A DNA stretch of 64,000 nt. Origin: Atopsyche davidsoni (Eukaryota; Arthropoda; Insecta; Trichoptera; Hydrobiosidae). This document shows positions 35,401 through 46,907 of this stretch, one piece after another. The notes beneath the pieces were generated by a model. It did not search any database, was not told the DNA's origin, and worked only from the letters and a program-made list of their open reading frames with translations. The translations under genes and the position numbers were made by a program. The stretch's first letter is position 1. Each line of letters opens with the position of its first letter. Location: NCBI GenBank assembly GCA_022113835.1, contig JAILWY010000003.1, positions 13,539,501 to 13,603,500 on the forward strand, given 5' to 3'.

Positions 35401-37245
35401 GCCACTGCAGCCCGGGCGGCTCGCCTGCCGCAATTACAGGGGGCCGCAAGGGGGCTGCTGGGCGGCGCCGGGCGGGCCAGGGGGGCCATTCCTCACAGTA
35501 TTTACACAATTAGACGGCAAATATGAACAGCCAGCTGGCTAGGAGATAAGACACAGTTTTGTTTTGTGTTCGGGGATATGTAAACCAGTGTTTTTGCCGA
35601 GCTGTTTTTCAAGGATTTATTGACTGTCGTTATAATAAATTGAAATATAAGCTATACAAAAGCGTATTTATTCGTTGAATATCCTCTCACTACTAGTCTG
35701 AAAAAACATATGAAAGGTGAAAGCAATTCGTATTTATTGTTGAATTACAAATTAAACCTGCATGTTGTGGATCTTTAATCTATCCACGACAGACTTATTT
35801 GATGAGTAATCGTTCATGCTTAAACAGCAGATATGAAAAACCAATATTTTAAGAGATTGCGCACACTTTAGATAAATAATTATACACTTACGAGAATTCA
35901 ATTGCGTGTAATAAGCTAAATAATGTACGTAATCTTTTTCTGTCAAATGGCGTTTTATATAGTAATTGCTTACATTGCTTAAATTAATTAGAAAACATTT
36001 TTGAACGATTGAATACTCAAATATAAACAAGATTGCTTTGAATACTTGGAACATGTCACACAGCCGTACAATAATATCAAAATTATATGTCAAAGTTTAT
36101 CAAAGACGATATCACGAAGAAAAGATTAAAACCAGAATTGACAACTTTTGCTTTGATCATCGAGGGCTCCTCGAAACTAATCCGCGTCCTAAATCATTCA
36201 GGACACGATCAAAGTCTGTCGAAGTAATTGCGAAGTTCATTACTTTACCATTAATATCAAAAAACACCCGCCATTGTAAATCGATTTGCGTCATCATCCG
36301 GCTTCACCGACGGACGCGAGCAACAGACCCTCCGACCGGACACAACGAAACATAAGTGTCTAAAAAGTGGTTTTAGTTTTATTTGCCATATATCTCAAGC
36401 TCGATGTTCCCGCTCACAAATAATCAATCATCAAATTTAAAAAAAATAATGGACCTATGTAAAGGGTCTTACAATTTTTACTGGAAATTTCAATACTTAA
36501 TTTTTCCATATACCGAATTCGCTTGCGTGGTGGAGTTGCAGCTTTGTAGAGTGAGTGTTATATAATTCGATACTCAAGAGAATTCAATAGCATTTATTAA
36601 ACACCTATTAGTAAGTTGAGCACATTAAAATGTGATTTGGATACTTACTCTTCCATTAGATATTCATACTTAAATTTCCTAAAATTCTGTTCCTTGTACA
36701 TAAATAGTACAAATAAATCAGTGTTGAATTATAATTCGATGACTTATTTTCTAATGTTGAAATCAACGATTATTATTTTTAGATAAACGTCAGATAAGCT
36801 GCACTGCACTGCTCCGAGGGTGTCTCCGCGGGGGGATCCATCACCCCAGGAATCTTGATACTCGGTAATTGCAGCGGCAATCGTCCTTCTGCGGCTACGA
36901 TCGCTTGAATTATTGTGCCAATATGAATTCCTATGGAGGATTACTCCGATGATGAGTCCATTGTTCACGCAGCCCCGAAATGAGTCGGCGCTCCTCGGGC
37001 TCTCCGGGGGCACTCCGGGGGCACTCCGGGGCTCCAGGGGGCTCCACGGGGCTCCACGGGGGCTCCAGGGGGAGTCGAGCGCTCGCCGCCGTACTCGTAC
37101 TCCCTGGAATTTCATTACCTACTAATTGAAGGCGATTAATCTTTCGATGTGGCAGTGTATCAACAACTTGAATGATTTCCGAATGGGAAATATATATACT
37201 TGAATAAATAAATCAACGGGGCTTTGAAATGACTAAATACTTTGT
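32415..37245. other. No gene confirmed; palindrome and GC-rich patches
   Basis: A near-perfect inverted repeat at about 32606-32643 (ACTGCAATAGTA...TACTATTGCAGT) is present. A minus-strand ATG at 32913-32911 with CAG|GTGAGT at 32896/32895 could be a tiny first coding exon (six codons), but nothing supports a partner exon. GC-rich tracts lie at 35170-35510 and at 36990-37075; the latter has imperfect GGGGCTCC-type repeats. Confidence 0.35.
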
Positions 37246-37983
37246 AATATTTTGAATAAAAATACTTGAGTGATTTTCCACATTTTTGTTTTTATTAGTG
37301 ACCGGTTTCGCCAACCTTTCACGTTGGCATTATCAAACAGAGTGAGATTTTATATAATACTAAGCAATTAGGTAAACAATTGTTAGAGGGAGAGGTTGTT
37401 GGAAAGAGAGAGAATGATTTTTAAAGATGTGATTTAGCAATAGGGAATAATAATGGAGACTTATTGAAAATAACCTGGTCATTAAGCAGGTGCTCCGGTG
37501 TGTTATCTTTTATGCGATTGATCTCTAAAATCTCTTGGCGATCGAGTTTTGTGCCTTTATTGTTAATATGCAAAATTTTGAGGTTGGAGTTCTGGTTAAA
37601 GTCAAATGTCTGGTTAAAAAAAACATTTACTGTGCATAAACCTATTATTTACAGATAAACACACTACAGGACAAACCCAAACTCAGGATAACTGCTGCTA
37701 CACCCCAAAGCCACTACTTTAATTACCCCATTAACACAAAAATTTGCAATTATATAGAATCCTCCACTTGTCAGGCACATTAAAATCACATTAGCCCTTA
37801 CCACCTGACAATCATTCTCTCTCTTTCCAACAACCTCTCCCTCTAACAATTGTTTACCTAATTGCTTAGTATTATATAAAATCTCACTCTGTTTGATAAT
37901 GCCAACGTGAAAGGTTGGCGAAACCGGTCACTAATAAAAACAAAAATGTGGAAAATCACTCAAGTATTTTTATTCAAAATATT
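37246..37983 (-). mobile_element. Penelope-like retroelement remnant between 174-bp inverted terminal repeats
   Basis: Arms 37246-37419 and 37810-37983 are reverse complements with no difference that I can find. The 390-bp interior carries the end of a Penelope-type reading frame on the minus strand. Twelve bases (TAAATACTTTGT) occur on both flanks, at 37234-37245 and about 38031-38042; this may be a target duplication that would extend the element to about 38030. Penelope-like elements are known to carry terminal repeats in direct or inverted arrangement. Most of the reverse transcriptase frame is missing. Confidence 0.78.
37421..37603 (-). pseudogene. Penelope-like polyprotein, C-terminal end
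   Basis: Sixty codons read D-F-N-Q-N-S-N-L-K-I-L-H, then K-L-D-R-Q-E-I-L-E-I-N-R-I-K, L-L-N-D-Q and S-P-L-L. TAA at 37423-37421 is two bases from the inverted repeat. This tail pattern (K-I-L ... E-x-x-E-I ... L-N-D-Q ... S-P-L-L) is what I know from the region after the GIY-YIG endonuclease of insect Penelope-like elements. The reverse transcriptase and the endonuclease core are not present. Confidence 0.68.
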
Positions 37984-38042
37984 AAAATGGAATTCCACCA
38001 AGTACTCTCTGTCAAAAATATTGAATTTCTTAAATACTTTGT

Positions 38043-40125
38043 CAAATTTTTCGAAAATAGACGTGTTCAAATTTTTAAGGATTATTGTTTTACAAAAAAA
38101 CATATTATTAAATTATAATAAAAATTTTGTGAAAAGAACAGATGTTTATTTTATTTGGCAATTCAAATGTATTTAACTATTTGCATCATCTTTTCAAGTG
38201 ATACATATGAGTACCTCTTCCTGTCTGAGGCGACGCGCCCCAGACTTCTCGGGTGACAGTCCCGGCTGGGTAAAAACAAACTATAGGACTCTGAACCATT
38301 CAATCCAGAGTCCCCGCGCGGGGCACCCGATCCAGTTATAAACTGCCGTATTTGCTTGCGCCGACCGCCTCACCTGGCGGGGGAGAGCACTCCATCGATC
38401 AGCAGTTCGTCGATCCGCGGATGGCGACAATCACTGGGATTTGAGCTCGATGCACATATTTATGACTCAAAACGATTGCGCGAAACGTGATAGATAGTAA
38501 TAAATTTCAGTTAAAACATGTTCAGGGCGAACGCAATAATGAATAGCTATAAACAATAATGAAGGCCTACATAAACGGTAATGTTTTAATATTAATTAAA
38601 TAATCGACATAGTGTTTGGTTGTTTTATATAAATTATTTAAAAAACGTGACTGCGCCTAGTCTCAAAAATAGTTTTTGTTTTTAATAAATTACATTACAA
38701 TGGTATACAATATTCAGTGGTGATTGCTGGAATTGATTCGAGGATTAAATGGACGTCGCCCAGGTCAGGTCCGGCGGCCGTCTAGATTATGAGATAGAGC
38801 TCGCGGGCCGCGCCGTCAGCCCGATAAGTTCCAGCGGTGGGCGGCAGTCACGGCCGGGCTGCGGGGCTGCGGGGCTGCGGGGCTGCGGGGCTGCGGGGCT
38901 GCGGGGCTGCGGGGCTGCGGGGCTGCGGGGCTGCGGGGCGGCGGAGTAGGCGCCTCGGCCGCGAGAAACATTCTCCGGAGTCACTTGACTAGTCTACACT
39001 GAAATATTCTAACTTATAGAGCGTTGATTGATATTCCATGCAATGTAACATGGAGACATGATTTGTGCTTAATTTTTTGAATCTACTTAGGCAAATGTGC
39101 CATATTCCGGATCAAATTCAAAAATTAGATTATGGGTTAGTCATAGGTTATAAGGTCACTTATATTTTAAAATACAGAATACTTAAATGCAAATGTCATA
39201 CCTGGAATTGAAAACAACAACAAATATGTGTTTGAGCGCTTTGTTGCTCTTTTATTTGTACGGTTTTTTTTAAATTTTCAATCAATAAAATATCAATGAA
39301 TTAAATTTAAACCACGTTTAGTACTTTCCTGGTCATTTATCGTGTTTTTGAATGTTCGTGTTAAATTTGTATTTATTTCAGCATTGATTATAATACAATA
39401 ACAAAAATTTCACATTGTGAAATAATGATGGAAAAAGTACCCTTCCTTCAAAATTAAACAAATAAACCCCTCTAATTAGCTGATGGCGGAACACAAGTCG
39501 GCTGCTAATCATCTGCCTCCGAGCTCCGGTAATGTGTCTCCTCCAGAACAGTCTTCAAACTTAGGAACTTAGGAAGGTATTGGATTGCCCCGCTTTGCAA
39601 TTCTAATGATCGCGGAATTTCCCCTAATTTCATTGTACCGTTTTCTCAAGGCAGATTATGCAAACAGGCCATATGAGAGTGCCTGCTAACGATTAGAAGG
39701 CCGGAGTGTTCCACGCGCGCGACAAAAAGATGCATTTGCATAATATGCTAATTCCATCACGTTAAATACTCGAATGGCGTGAAAATATGAATCCGCCGGC
39801 AAGGGTTGCCGGGCGCCTCGTGCCAAGAGGGGCGATCGGCGCTTTATCGACTGGATAAACACTTCTTACACAAACCGGCTTTATTTGAATCGCTGTACAT
39901 CTCCTGATATTTGTGCCGTGAATAAATTAAGAGACATTAGTAAGCGAGAAGCGGAAAAGCGCGAGAGTCCCGCCGCGATCCAACAAGAAACACGAATGAT
40001 TCCTAACCTTTGGTATGTTTGATTAATCTTCGTAATTATATATAGCTTGATCACAGATTCACTGTCATTTGGTACACAAATTGTTATATTCTTTACATTT
40101 TTTAGACTATTTTCGAGTATTTAAT
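38043..40125. other. No gene recognised; GC-rich islands and a candidate enhancer
   Basis: GC-rich stretches occur at 38215-38460 and 39470-39910. The second contains TAATTAG and TAATCATC homeodomain-like cores and a dense ATTTGCATAATATGCTAAT cluster (octamer/POU-like) at about 39734-39752. No coding signal is seen. Confidence 0.4.
38856..38940. repeat. 8-bp GC-rich tandem repeat
   Basis: About ten copies of GGGGCTGC in a row, nearly perfect. Open frames through it are low-complexity products of the repeat and not a gene. Confidence 0.93.
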
Positions 40126-40137
40126 GATGTAATAAAT

Positions 40138-40518
40138 TTATATTAATTTAGATTAATGTCAATCAGAATGCGTTTTTATTTACCCATGCAGGTATTAGTA
40201 TGTTTATGTGATTAAGCACATTTTTTCATACATTGAAAACGATTAAAGAAAACTCTCAGAAAATATCATCGTGACTTGTGAGGGATTCGAACCCACATCC
40301 CCATATTGATTAGCCCGAGCATATTAGTTCATATGTAGAATATGATTATCAAAAATTCTCACTAAATTGCAGTGGCTCGTAAGCATAGTTGGATAAATGC
40401 ACCGGCCATGAAAGCTTGGGGATGTGGGTTCGAATCCCTCACAAGTCACGATGATATTTTCTGAGAGTTTTCTTTAATCGTTTTCAATGTATGAAAAAAT
40501 GTGCTTAATCACATAAAC
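40138..40518 (+). repeat. tRNA-derived repeat (SINE-like) with 101-bp perfect inverted arms
   Basis: The plus strand at about 40371-40450 folds like a tRNA. It has an A-box-like GCATAGTTGGATAA, an anticodon-like stem CCGGC/GCTTGG with loop CATGAAA (UGA, serine-like), and a B box GGTTCGAATCC. The acceptor ends pair imperfectly and the variable arm is too short for tRNA-Ser, so it is not a functional tRNA. Arms 40202-40302 and 40418-40518 are perfect complements and each contains the B box. GTAATAAATTTA occurs at 40126-40137 and 40519-40530 as a possible 12-bp target duplication. Confidence 0.72.
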
Positions 40519-40810
40519 GTAATAAATTTAAGTAAATTATACATTTCTATATTCATATAAAGTATTAATCATCATTAATATATACATATATTGTTTGTCG
40601 ATTGTAACAATTGCAATCGATATCAAATAAGAGTAAATAACAAACGAGTAATCGTTGTTGTTATGACTACCTTTCAGCTGTAGATACATAACCACTTTCA
40701 AGCTGGCGTGTAAGCGGATAGCCACGTGGGATAAGTTGTCCAGAGGCCACGCGCTTTCTCCTCTGCGGTGGGACTTTCAACTTTACAGAAGTATTCATTA
40801 CAACGCCATT

Positions 40811-40866
40811 TAGTTAATTTGAAGTAAAGCCTGTACAGCTGCACAGGCGTAACTTCAAATTAACTA
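40811..40866. repeat. Imperfect palindrome
   Basis: TAGTTAATTTGAAGT pairs with ACTTCAAATTAACTA around an inner CCTGT/ACAGG pair and a CAGCTG centre. Confidence 0.75.
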
Positions 40867-41572
40867 ACCCTTGGCTAACTTTTTATATATCCTAAGTAAT
40901 CTATTTAGCAAACTTTGATAATGTTGCACACTCCAAGCAGGACCTAAGGCTGGGTCTCGGTTAGGTTAATACAAATATTTATTCTAATTTTTAATACGCC
41001 ACCTATTCCCTTTTGAATGCGATTTCATTTAGCCGAATGTCAATATTCAGTGTGGAGAGAGTATTGATGTCTCAGGCCGTGCGAAACAAAAAGAGTTCAT
41101 CATCTAAGATTTGCTTGCAAACCTTTATATCTATTGCTTATAAAATTCATTTCTCAAGTTTGAAGCTGTGTCAATTTATATTGATTCTGTACTCAAACAT
41201 ACGGCCCTTTTTTGGTGCAGAGCCGAGACCAAAACTTTGAGCGCAAAGTTGAAATAAATCGATGCGGATATCACCAAAAAAACCAATGCCGTTATTTCCT
41301 AAGCTCGGGTCTCCGTAAACATGAAATACACGAATGTGTCATAACACCTGGTCTTTGAAACGACACCACGACGTCTCTTTGTGTTGTCTTTTATTATGAT
41401 TTATTACACGAGATACACTTTAGATGTCGGTTCTTGTGTATGCACAATATCTCTGAGGATACATTTTAAAAATACGTTCTCTTTCGCTATGTGATTTTTT
41501 TTCAAAAGGTTTTCCTTTCCTTTTAACCAAGAATCAATTTACAATTTTGGAAAAATATGATCCGGTCGGATT

Positions 41573-41790
41573 ACAACTGGAAACATCCATCCTCAGCCGC
41601 AACTGGGAACGTCGATCCTCAGTCTTAACTAGGAACGTCGATCCTCAGTCGCAACTAGGAATTTCGATCTTCAATCGCAACTAGAAATGTCGATTTTCAG
41701 TCGCTAATAGGAACGTCGATCTTCAGCCGCAACTGGGAATGTTGATCCTCAGTCGCAACTAGGAATTTAGATCTTCAGTCACAACTAGGA
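41573..41790. repeat. 26-bp tandem repeat array
   Basis: About eight diverged copies of a unit like GCAACTAGGAACGTCGATCC followed by TCAGTC. Copies differ mainly at C/T and G/A positions. Confidence 0.85.
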
Positions 41791-41799
41791 CTGCAATTT

Positions 41800-43620
41800 T
41801 GACGCGAATGATTGAACTCGAATTCTGTAAATACAAAAAAATAGTTGATCAGTCCCGGCCAAAAGCTTTACATTCTTATCACTCAGCGGTTGCTTAAGAT
41901 TTGAGTGGGTTCGCGTGAAGTAGTTTTATGAAATAGTCGGTAGTTTGGGAGGCGAGGAGGGAGCGCGGTAGCGCCTCCCTGGCCTGGTCATTAGGCGGCG
42001 TGATTGCTCCCTCCTCGGCGAGGCTTGCAACTTCCCGCGGCGAAGGAAGAAAGATTAATGCGGCTTTTTGCCGGGGAGACGATTCGTCTTGCCGATTATA
42101 ATATCTGCCAGAGGAGTCTCCGAGTCGGGAGATGATGCGTCGAGTGGCTCGGCTCGCCCGTGCTGGAGAAATACTGAAGATTTTCAAGTATGCGTTGAGG
42201 TGCATTTTGTCTTGTTTGAAAAATTTTCTTCGTTTAAAAATCAAATGATTGAATAGTTTACTTTGTAATCCACACACAGAGAATGAAATAACCCATATCC
42301 GAGTTGTGATTTAAACAAAGTATCAGCATCTGTAATTTTTTTTTAAATTTTATGTCGTATAATTTTTTTTTTTCAATTATTATTATATTTTTAATCATAA
42401 CTAAATTGACTTTTAAGTCATTGTCTACTACATTTACATTATAATTTTCTTTTTATTATTTTTACTATATCCATTTATTTTTTATTGCGGGTTTTTTTTA
42501 TTTCTTTTTGCGTGTCTCTGAATATTGTTTTATTTTGTATTTACACTTAAATGGGTAATAAAGAACTGCACAACCCTTTTTATTACCTGGAATGAATTTT
42601 TTTATTCTAATTTATTATCACTATACTTTAAATGTGAATAAAATATTTATTTTTATTCAGGACTCTCATAAGTCGGTTATAAACCACACCGCCTGGTCTC
42701 TTAATACTATCGACCGCCGTGCAAAGTTAACGTTGTCCTAAACTACAGTCTAATTTAAGTATTACAAATACTTATTTACATTTAAATAGCATCAAGTATG
42801 GCTCGAATACTGCCCATAATCTCCAAAATAAATAACTTCATGCAATTGCACCTTGCCAGACACTCCGCGGTTCTGGCGGCGAGCTGTATGTCTTTACTTT
42901 TCAAAGTTACGGGCTTAAAAAAAAAATAATTGGTTCTAAATATTTAATAAATATCTAATAAAAATTAGCTTACAGGTTAAAAATAATTTCAATTATTTAT
43001 TTTATCATATTTCCTACTGCCAGGCAGTTTTACATTTTTGTTTACTAAAAAATCACAAAACAAAAAGCCGATATTTTTTTTTGTCTTTGTAGATGTGAAG
43101 GTTATCATAATATAAAACAGGTCAAATACACCAATGAGCAATATTTTATGTAAGTCTTGGTTATCAAATGGATCTGCATAATATGGTAATGCTACCTGCA
43201 ATACTCGATCCCTCGACGTGTGTGGAAGTGCATGGCGCAAACGGGGTGGGTGAGCGCACCACCACCTCTACTGACAGCCATAACAATGAAAATAAATAAA
43301 CACAGACACCCACCTAACAATTTGTTTGATATTTTTTGTCTTTCGGATAGTAAAAATTGAGAGAAAAAATAATTGGACACTTCTTGCCACGGGGAATGAG
43401 GATTTCTTCTAATCGACAATAAAGACGGGGGGGGGCGAGTGCAGACGCCTTACCGATCAATTTACTTGATTTCAAGATAGGAAGTAATCAATTCCGACCA
43501 ATCAAAAATATAAAGGTAGTTCCGACAAAACTGCTCTCCCGGTGAACCCTCGTCAAGGACGCACGCTGCTGCCCGGAACCTCTCATGGACGACTTGGCTT
43601 TTCCTAGATTTTTGTTGTTG
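41800..43620. other. No gene recognised; GC-rich island with hairpin
   Basis: A GC-rich island at 41935-42165 includes a 12-bp perfect inverted repeat (CGAGGAGGGAGC at 41953-41964 and its complement at 42006-42017). A short G run lies at about 43427. The remainder is AT-rich. Confidence 0.4.
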
Positions 43621-43627
43621 TTGATAT

Positions 43628-44004
43628 TGTAACGCGCCGGGTCTCCAATAATTAAAACATGATTTATTTGCACTATTTATATTTAACCTATATCATACAG
43701 AGTCTTCACAATTATTTATATTAACAACATATTTATATCAACGACACCCGAGGACTATCTCGCGCTCACGGCTCCCGAGAACTGTCTATCGAGCACTACT
43801 CCCGAGCACTCTCTCCCGAGCACTCCTTCCGAGGACTCTCTGTCAAGCACTGGCGCCGGTCGTCTTGTCGCTCGTTCTCCAAGACCACGTATTGTCGCCC
43901 CTAAACGACGGTCGCTTGATCATTACAGATGTTTCTGGACTATGGACTAGAAGTAGACTCTGGAGTAGAATCGCTTCGATCGATTCTACCGCTAACCCGT
44001 TACA
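43628..44004 (-). mobile_element. Solo LTR of a retrotransposon
   Basis: It begins TGTAACG and ends CGTTACA, with ATAT at 43624-43627 and 44005-44008 as a 4-bp duplication. On the minus strand AATAAA (43668-43663) lies about 35 bp before the end, as expected for an LTR in that orientation. Internal copies of a CCCGAGCACT-type unit occur at about 43760-43830. No internal retroelement sequence is adjacent, so it is a solo LTR. Confidence 0.82.
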
Positions 44005-44008
44005 ATAT

Positions 44009-46876
44009 TATAAGATTATTTTGGTAAAATATTAAGATTTCTAGTTCTTATTGAGATTTTGCTCATATATTCTCAAGAAGTTATTTTTTGAGATGTCATA
44101 GCCAATTATCTAGCATTAACTATTAAAGATTTTTTTATGAATACAACCGGTAAAATTTCATTATATTATTTCACAAATAAATATGACCTACCTAAATACA
44201 CCAAAATAAGTTATGGGTTTCCACATTTATTCCAAAGCCGAAGCATTCTCTTACAAATGTGTTTTCTCGAGAGAATCCAACTTCGCGCAAATCTTCGACT
44301 GCCTGAAAAGCTAGCGACTCACCTCCGACACGCTGAGGGAAAAATTATACAAAAAGGGAAAAAATCGCAATGACAAGCGACGGCCGGAGCAGCTGCCCGT
44401 TTCCACTCGCCGCCCCTGCACTTTGCTATGCATGAGAATCTCGCTGCGAAATCTATTCACTGCGATAAAATCAAAGACGCGCACCTCTCCATTGTGCGGC
44501 GCGCAGGGGCGGCGCGTGCCGCTGCCTTATTTATGGAACATTGCTGACATACATTTATTTCTATCGAATGTATTGCTGCGCTGCGACCGTACGTTCAGGA
44601 TATTTCTATAGATGTCGAAATAACATTGAAGTGTGAACTGGAACGGGAAAAATCACCGTTTTATTCAAATATTCTCTAAAAATAATTAGGTAAGAAGGGA
44701 GTGCGAAAAATTACCGCAGTAAATTTTTCAAAATCTATCAAACGACATTGAAATAAAATCATAATAATAAGATAAATGATCTTTTCAAGGAGTCCACGGA
44801 ACGCAAGCATCGAAAGCAAATAATTTTGTAAATTATTTTCTATTTATTAAATTCATGTAATAAGTTGTAAACAACTTATATTAAAACAAAAATTTATTTT
44901 GTGAATAACATTTAATCTAACCTAATCAAATTTGGTGATGTCATCTTTGTCATATTTCAACTGATTCTTTGACACAAAAAAATTTAATATTAAAAAAATT
45001 AAGTTTGATAATTATACATAATATTTAAATATTAAGGCATAATTTGTAAAAGCTTTGTCTCCCCTTCGGTGGAGTAACCTAAAATATCTTCCAAACTTGA
45101 ATTTTGCAAAATGTTTCGTCGAAATTAAGCAATTTTAAATTAAATTTTTCGATAAAATTTAAAAATCAAATTTACCTTAAAACGGAAATCTCCTCCCTCG
45201 GGACCGCTCCGCGCCCCTCGGCTCCGGGGGTATTATTTGCTCTTCGGGTCGCGAGCTTTAAACTTCGAAGAAAGGCTAAGTTCTTATGTTTATCATTAAT
45301 TTGTTATTAACAAACAACTTAGTCGCTCCAAATACTAAAAAACAGTAAGCCGCGGGAGCTCAGGCTCGTTATTACGCAGAGTACTCGAGGGAAGCTCGGA
45401 GTATGAAAGTATGGAAATGAACTAATGGTAGACGGTGTAATTAATTTAATATCTTTGCTTTTAACATTATTTAAACATTAAGTAACATCAATTTAACTAA
45501 TTTAGTTACCACCTCGCAGTGGAGCGATGGGTAGAATTGCGAGCTAACCGTGAGGTTTTGAGTTTGAATACGTTAAAATTAAATAGCTTTAATAAAAAAA
45601 ACTTTAAATTAATTTTAATAATAATAATAAACTTTTAATTTTTTTTAATTTACCTGAACAACAAAAAGTAAAAGATGTGAAGGTAATAACCTAAACGCCT
45701 TTATTTTTGCTCGCTTTTAAAAACCATGCTTAATAGCAGCACATCGTGTGTACATAACCAGTGGTTGGCGCGCCTCAGTCGTTTCAGTTTTTATAGTTAA
45801 GACAGTTACAACGCTAAAAAGTTGAGGTGTTTGAAATCTGGTTTTTATAGAAGAATCCTTAAAATACCATGGATTTACCGCGTCATTAACGAGAGAATCT
45901 GGCACAGAATGCACAAAGAATGTGAACTCATGATGATAGTAAAAAAGCGTTAGGTATCCTATTTTGGCCATATTTTTCACAAAACCAAATATATATCCTA
46001 CAGCTGATTCTCCAAGGAAAAAATCAAACAAAAGGGTGAAAAAAGGACATTGGAATACAGCCGAATAAGTAAGACAAACTCAGACTATTTGTTGAAATGG
46101 TCACTAACCTCTTATGAGGAGAGGCACTTGATGAAGAAGAAGCATGACTGCTGACCGACCTTGAGGTCTCAAAGTTTGTCTAGGTACACCACAACAATAT
46201 AAAAGGCAGTAATTCTAAATAATTCAACTAATTTGAGAGTGGAAAAATAGAAAAAAAAATTATTGTGTTTTCGAAATAGAAAAATCACTAACAAAAGATC
46301 AACTAAACCTGACACTGATTCATTCACCTTTGATCACTCACTGCTGATTTCCTATCAACCTCTTAAAATCTACGTACAAAGCAAATTATCTGAGATTGGA
46401 TGTGTTCCGTCCGTTGGTTATAGATATCAAACATTTTTTAAGGTAAGTAAAACAATAAGTTGTTTTAAAGAATATGAGAAATCATTATAATATTAACTAC
46501 CAAATATAATACATATTCATTTGTGAAATATTATAAATCAAATTAATAAAATTTGAAAATTGTGTTTGTTTTTTAATTTATATTATATTTTATAAATATT
46601 TCAATGGTCTTCGTCACCTGTCGAACTTATGTCGCCATATTTTTATCGTGTAAGCGCATAGCATCCATGGTGAATTGGTAGGAGATAGTGGAACTCTTTG
46701 TTAGCTTCTGATTACTTCTTTCTGAAATCAATCACTATAAAAGTATAAACGAGTATATACTATATTTCAAATTCTTTTTATTAAAAAATGCTATTATCAA
46801 ATAAAAGATCACAGAATAATATTTTGAATAACAAAAATAACCATAATTTTTTTAAAACTCTTGCAAAAGCCTTTTT

Positions 46877-46907
<31 letters not shown>

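Noticed and set aside
38749..38984. Open frames through the GC repeat on both strands
   Set aside because: They are translations of an 8-bp tandem repeat with no other support.
40371..40450. Functional tRNA-Ser(UGA) gene
   Set aside because: Acceptor and T stems have mismatches, position 33 is not T, the long serine variable arm is absent, and the sequence is part of an inverted repeat unit.
45717..46031. 104-codon minus-strand frame
   Set aside because: Composition is protein-like but no family, start context or splice partner could be recognised.
46263..46448. Exon ending at AAG|GTAAGT
   Set aside because: The donor is strong but no acceptor with a pyrimidine tract and no recognisable protein sequence precede it.
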